NCBI GenBank assembly: GCA_963847965.1
Contig: CAWKCG010000050.1
Coordinates: 223,132-287,131, forward strand
DNA from: Palsa-504 sp963847965
GTDB lineage: Bacteria; Actinomycetota; Actinomycetes; Streptosporangiales; Streptosporangiaceae
Direction: 5' to 3'
DNA: 64,000 bases
This document shows, piece by piece, positions 60,285 through 64,000 of this stretch. Under the pieces are notes generated by a model. It was not told the DNA's origin. It saw nothing but the letters and a program-made list of their open reading frames with translations, and made no database searches. A program made the position numbers and the translations under genes. Position 1 is the stretch's first letter, and each line of letters starts with the position of its first letter.

Positions 60285-61411
60285 GACCGCGCCGTCCCGG
60301 CCAGCGTGGCCAGCAGCTCGTTCATCCGCGCCACGGCCAGGTCCGGATCGGTCAGCGCCCGCGCCGCCGCGGCCAGCTCGAACACCCGGATCAGGTGCCG
60401 GGCCGGCCTGCGCCGCTGCAGCCCGCCCAGCATCGCGAACCGCGGCTGGAAGCCGTTCAGCCAGGCCAGGAAGGCCACGCCGACCTTGTAATGGAACGTC
60501 GGCGGCTCGAAGATCAGCCGGCTGAGCGGCACGGTCGGCGCCATCGCCGCGTCGTACCCCGCCAGGTCGCCCCGGTCCAGGGCGGCCAGCGCCGCCGCGG
60601 CGGGCGCGGTGATCGCGGCGAACGCCCCGAGCAGCGCGTCGCTGTGCCCGGCCGCGTCGCCGCGGATCAGCTCCGCGTAGTTGAAGTCGTCCCCGCTGTA
60701 CAGCCGAACGCCCGCCGGCAGGCGGCGGCGCAGCGCGACCTCCCGGTTCGCGTCGAGCACCGACAGCTTGACGCCGTCCACCTTGTCGCCGGACCGCGCG
60801 ATCAGCTCAAGGACCGTGCCGGCGGCGGTATCGAAATCCGGGCTGCCCCAGTAGCCGCGCAGGGCGGGGTCGAAGGCCTCACCCAGCCAGTGCAGGATCA
60901 CCGGCCGTTCGGCCTGCCCCAGCAGCGAACCGTACACCTCGAGGTAGTCACGAGGCCCCCGGGCGCTGGCCGCCAGCGCCCGGCTCGCCATCACGATCAC
61001 GTCCGCCCCGGCCGACTGCACGAACGCCACCTGCTCGGCGTACGCGTCGATGATCCGCGGGATCGGGTAGCTCTCGCCGTCGGGCAGCTGATCGGTACCC
61101 GCTCCGCAGGCCAGCCTGCCGCGCGCCGGGCGCGAAGCCGACCGGGCGATCAGCTCCCGCGCCAGCGGCCAGGACAGGCCCATGCCGCGCTGCGCCGTGT
61201 CCATCGCCTCGGCCACGCCGAACCCGTGCGCCCACAGGTGCTCACGGAAAGCCAGCGTGGCCTCCCAGTCGACCGTCTCGGCGTCAAGCGCGGCGACGTG
61301 AGCGGCCGCGTACACGCGGCGAACCGAAGGCGGCGGGTAACCAGCCGCCCACCCCGGCCGGGGAACGGCCAGCGCCCCATCCCGCCCCGGCAGCTGGATC
61401 TGGGCCGGCAT
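60281..61411 (-). CDS. DUF993 family protein (dihydrodipicolinate-synthase-like barrel)
   Basis: A 376-residue member of DUF993. AALDAETVDWEATLAFREHL, VAEAMDTAQRGMGLSW, GADVIVMASRALAASARGPR and VILHWLGEAFDPAL are typical, and VDGVKLSVLD provides the barrel lysine equivalent to that of class I aldolases. Such genes sit next to Gfo/Idh dehydrogenases and xylose-isomerase-like proteins in predicted sugar or polyol pathways, as here. Activity not proven. Confidence 0.88.
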   Translation of the reverse strand: MPAQIQLPGRDGALAVPRPGWAAGYPPPSVRRVYAAAHVAALDAETVDWEATLAFREHLWAHGFGVAEAMDTAQRGMGLSWPLARELIARSASRPARGRLACGAGTDQLPDGESYPIPRIIDAYAEQVAFVQSAGADVIVMASRALAASARGPRDYLEVYGSLLGQAERPVILHWLGEAFDPALRGYWGSPDFDTAAGTVLELIARSGDKVDGVKLSVLDANREVALRRRLPAGVRLYSGDDFNYAELIRGDAAGHSDALLGAFAAITAPAAAALAALDRGDLAGYDAAMAPTVPLSRLIFEPPTFHYKVGVAFLAWLNGFQPRFAMLGGLQRRRPARHLIRVFELAAAARALTDPDLAVARMNELLATLAGTARS

Positions 61412-61412
61412 A

Positions 61413-62563
61413 TCACACGTCCAGCGGCGGCACGTCGATCCGCCGGCCCTGGACGCAGGACTGCAGCGCGAGCTCAGCGAGCTGAACGCCCTTGGCGCCC
61501 TCGCCCAGGTCCCAGGTAAACGGCCGGGCTTCGGCGGCGCTCTTCAGGAACAGCTCCCACTCGGCCTTGAACCCGTTGTCGAAGGTCGTGTTGTCCGGCA
61601 CGTCGGTCCACTGCGACCGGTAGTCGACGGGATCGGGCAGGTCGGGGTTCCACACCGGCATCGGCGTGGACACCCGGTGCTGCACCGCGCAGTGGCGCAG
61701 GCCGGCCACCGCGCTGCCGTGCGTGCCGTCCACCTGGAGCTCCAGGAGTTCACGCCGGTTGACCCGGACCGCCCACGACGAGTTCACCGAGGCGAGCGCG
61801 CCGCTGCCGAACTCGAGCACCGCGTACGCGGCGTCGTCCGCGGTCGCGTCGTACGGACGGCCCGACTCATCCCACCGCCGCGGTATGTGCGTCGCGGTCC
61901 TCGCGTACAGCGCGGTGATCGGCCCGAACAGGTCGCTCAGCAGGTACTGCCAGTGCGCGAACATGTCGAGCACGATCCCGCCGCCGTCGGCGGCGCGGTA
62001 GTTCCACGAGGGGCGCTGCGCCGCGATCCCGTCGCCCTCGAACACCCAGTAGCCGAACTCCAGCCGGACGGAAAGCACCCGGCCGAAGAATCCCTCCCTG
62101 ACCAGCCGGCGCAGCTTGATCACGCCGGGCAAGAACAGCTTGTCGTGCACCACGCCGTGAGTGACGCCCGCGGCCTTCGCGGCCCGGGCCAGCCGGAGCG
62201 CCCCGGCCAGAGACCGGCCACCGGCTTCTCGGTGTAGACGTGCTTTCCCGCCTCGATCGCCTTCATCAGGCTGGCCTCGCGGGCGCTGGTGACCTGGGTG
62301 TCGAAGTAGACCTCGACGGACGGGTCGGCGAGCACCTCGTCCGCCTCGGTGGTCCACCGCGCCAGGCCGTGCCGTTCGGCGATCGCGCGCAGGCGCTCCT
62401 CGCTCCGCCCGACCAGGATCGGTTCCGGGTAGACGGTCGTCCCGTCTTCCAGCGCAACGCCGCCCTGCTCCCGGATGCTGAGCAGCGACCGCACCAGGTG
62501 CTGGCGGTAGCCCATCCGGCCGGTGACGCCGTTCAGGGCGACGGAGATGACCTTTCGCGTCAT
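61413..62563 (-). pseudogene. Gfo/Idh/MocA family oxidoreductase, frameshifted
   Basis: NAD(P)-dependent sugar dehydrogenase family. From the ATG at 62563: SVALNGVTGRMGYRQHLV (Rossmann nucleotide loop), VYFDTQVTSAREASLMKAIE and the family hallmark HVYTEKPVAG. There the frame fails. The rest (SLAGALRLARAAKAAGVTHG, VVHDKLFLPGVIKLRRLVRE, DMFAHWQYLLSDLFG with a catalytic-type His) continues in the next frame to 61413. One base appears lost near 62214. Repaired, it is about 383 residues, normal for the family. It is the first gene of the operon, one base before DUF993, so loss would disable the pathway; an assembly deletion is a real possibility. Confidence 0.85.
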
Positions 62564-62618
62564 GAGATCAGATCAGCCCTTCGGGTCGCGCCAGCCGGCA
62601 CGGTGCTAGCCTGAGCCT

Positions 62619-62632
62619 GGAAAGTGCTTTCC
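62619..62632. promoter_or_regulatory. LacI-type operator
   Basis: GGAAAG-TG-CTTTCC is a perfect inverted repeat, close to the AAAGCGCTTT-type consensus of LacI/GalR regulators. It lies between the divergent dehydrogenase operon and the LacI gene, 55 bases from each start, so it can control both. Confidence 0.75.
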
Positions 62633-62686
62633 CAGATTAGGCAGGCCCGGCGAAACGGGTCAAGCCAGCCCGGGACAGGAGGGTCG

Positions 62687-63769
62687 GTGCGCCAGGGCCG
62701 TCCAGACCGCGTCAGGCCCGGATCGAGGGTGACGCTCCAGGACGTCGCCGACCAGGCGGGCGTGTCGCTGGCCACCGCGTCCCGGGTGGTGAACGACGGC
62801 CCCCGGCGGGTCGGGCACCGTCTCGCCGATCGGGTCCGCACCGCGGTTACGGAGCTCGGCTACACGGCGAACCTCCAGGCCAGGGCCGTCGCCACCGGGC
62901 AGAGCACGATGGTGGGGGTGGTCGTCCACGACATCGCCGACCCGTACTTCTCTTCCATCGCGGCCGGCCTCATCGAGGTGGCCGACGCCCGGCAGCTGCT
63001 GGTCTGCATGTCGAGCACGCCGGCTGCCGAGGCGCCCGAACGCGAGTACGTGGCCCTGATGCGCGCGCAGCGGGCGCGCGCGGTGATCCTGATCGGCAGC
63101 CGGTCCGATGACGTGGCGGCCAGGGACGCGCTGCGCGCGGAGATCGCCGCGTTCACCCGCTCCGGCGGGCGGGCGGTGTGCGTGGGCCAGGACCTGCTGG
63201 GCGTGGACACGATCCTGCCGGAGAACGCCGCCGGTGCCGAGGCCCTGGCCAGGGCGATGGTCGCGCTCGGGCACCGCAGCTTCGCGGTCCTGGCCGGTCC
63301 GCGCGGCCTGCTGACGGCGCGGGACCGGCTGGACGGGTTCCGGGCCGGGCTGGCGGCCTGGTCGGTGGGCCTTGACCCGGCTCGGGTCATCCACGGCGCG
63401 TTCAGCAGGGATGGCGGGTACGAGGCGATGAGCGCCATCCTGGCGGCGGGGGAGCCCCGGCCGGACTGCGTGTTCGCGGTCACCGACATCATGGCCCTGG
63501 GCGCGCTCGCCAGGCTCCGGGCCGGCGGCCTCGAGGTGCCGGCCGACATCGCGCTGGCCGGATTCGACGACATCGCCACCCTCCAAGACGTCTACCCGCC
63601 GCTGACGACGGTCCGGCTGCCGCTCAGGCGGATGGGGCAGATGGCCGCGAACCTCATCCTTCCCGAAGTCGGCGACCCGGGTCGGCCGGGCCATGACCAG
63701 CCGCGCGTGATCCCGGTTCCCGGCGAGGTCATCCTGCGGGACAGCACGGTCCCGCACCCGCCCGCGTGA
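62687..63769 (+). CDS. LacI family transcriptional regulator
   Basis: A 360-residue repressor. The N-terminal helix-turn-helix and hinge are VTLQDVADQAGVSLATASRV then VNDGPRRVGHRLADRVRTAV. The sugar-binding domain starts MVGVVVHDIADPYFSSIAAG and ends with the usual PADIALAGFDDIATLQDVYP then PLTTVRLPLRRMGQMAANLI. AGGAGGG lies upstream of the GTG at 62687. It is divergent from the sugar operon; operators on both sides suggest autoregulation and control of a transcription unit beyond the right edge. Confidence 0.95.
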   Translation: MRQGRPDRVRPGSRVTLQDVADQAGVSLATASRVVNDGPRRVGHRLADRVRTAVTELGYTANLQARAVATGQSTMVGVVVHDIADPYFSSIAAGLIEVADARQLLVCMSSTPAAEAPEREYVALMRAQRARAVILIGSRSDDVAARDALRAEIAAFTRSGGRAVCVGQDLLGVDTILPENAAGAEALARAMVALGHRSFAVLAGPRGLLTARDRLDGFRAGLAAWSVGLDPARVIHGAFSRDGGYEAMSAILAAGEPRPDCVFAVTDIMALGALARLRAGGLEVPADIALAGFDDIATLQDVYPPLTTVRLPLRRMGQMAANLILPEVGDPGRPGHDQPRVIPVPGEVILRDSTVPHPPA

Positions 63770-63868
63770 CACCACCTCCCACCTGCCCCGGCGCAGACAC
63801 CGCCTCCCGCCTGCCCTCACGGCGACCCTTGCGGGGCCGCTGGCCGATCAGGTACGTTTCGCTCAATT

Positions 63869-63882
63869 GGGAAAGCGCTTGC
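63869..63882. promoter_or_regulatory. LacI-type operator near right edge
   Basis: GGGAAAGCGCTTGCC contains the perfect palindrome AAGCGCTT and matches the operator at 62619 at most positions. It lies 100 bases after the LacI gene, so it probably serves a promoter for genes to the right of the window, perhaps a sugar transporter. Confidence 0.65.
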
Positions 63883-64000
63883 CGACACATCGGGAGAATA
63901 ACGCTGCGTCGAGGCTTCTCGGTGAACTCACCATGTGGGAGACCTGCGGCGATGGTTGACCGTCAACACCGGTCCCGCGCATGATCCAAATCAGCACGAA

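Overview
The window is high-GC DNA from an actinomycete. The evidence is the tig-clpP1-clpP2-clpX-valS-folC-DUF4233 block, the mreBCD-pbp2-rodA block, the radical-SAM/DUF2344-RNase E/G-rplU-rpmA-obgE-proB block and nadD-rsfS, together with many GTG starts and GTGA/ATGA stop-start overlaps. The gene content suits a Streptosporangiales-like (mycelial) lineage, but genus cannot be fixed from sequence alone.

Layout. 0-1.4 kb: tail of a GlxA-type AraC regulator, a coupled pair of tiny genes and a four-helix holin-like membrane protein. 1.4-5.8 kb: trigger factor (broken by one extra base) and the Clp protease genes, with a good ClgR box upstream of clpP1. 6.1-8.5 kb: a membrane protein whose 580-residue N-terminus consists of YGQ-type repeats resembling FUS-like prion domains. 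8.5-13.0 kb: valS, folC, DUF4233. 13.2-20.5 kb: the elongasome operon mreB-mreC-mreD-mrdA-rodA, with a 470-residue basic tail on MreD. 20.5-25.8 kb: a long leader and a four-gene operon of exported proteins, three of them with SipW-like AYF signal regions. 26.0-31.5 kb: radical SAM pair and RNase E/G. 31.8-38.3 kb: a 1,342-residue beta-rich adhesin, three tail-collar (MdpB-like) paralogues, a GNAT acetyltransferase and a convergent DUF6916 gene. 38.3-41.9 kb: rplU-rpmA-obgE-proB. 42.1-44.9 kb: a small cassette of an unknown protein, an FkbM methyltransferase and a glycosyltransferase. 44.9-47.7 kb: M48 protease, nadD, rsfS, a histidine phosphatase. 47.7-53.2 kb: a PucR regulator divergent from an APC permease and DmpA-type peptidase, with a convergent amidohydrolase. 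53.2-59.4 kb: an accessory island with an EndoU toxin remnant and its MafI-like immunity gene, HicAB, a decayed BrnT-like gene, a broken membrane protein and copies of an unrecognised dispersed repeat. 59.4-63.9 kb: a sugar or polyol catabolic operon divergent from its LacI regulator, with two LacI-type operators.

The envelope theme is strong. The elongasome, two separate exported-protein loci and a glycosylation-type cassette sit among housekeeping genes. Four genes (trigger factor, EndoU toxin, the 55-kb membrane protein, the Gfo/Idh oxidoreductase) each carry one single-base frameshift. Three of these look like a lost base, some possibly in a short homopolymer, so assembly error must be excluded before calling them pseudogenes.

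The best candidates for undescribed biology are the adhesin plus tail-collar locus, the four-gene AYF-signal operon, the YGQ-repeat membrane protein, the MreD tail and the dispersed repeat family.
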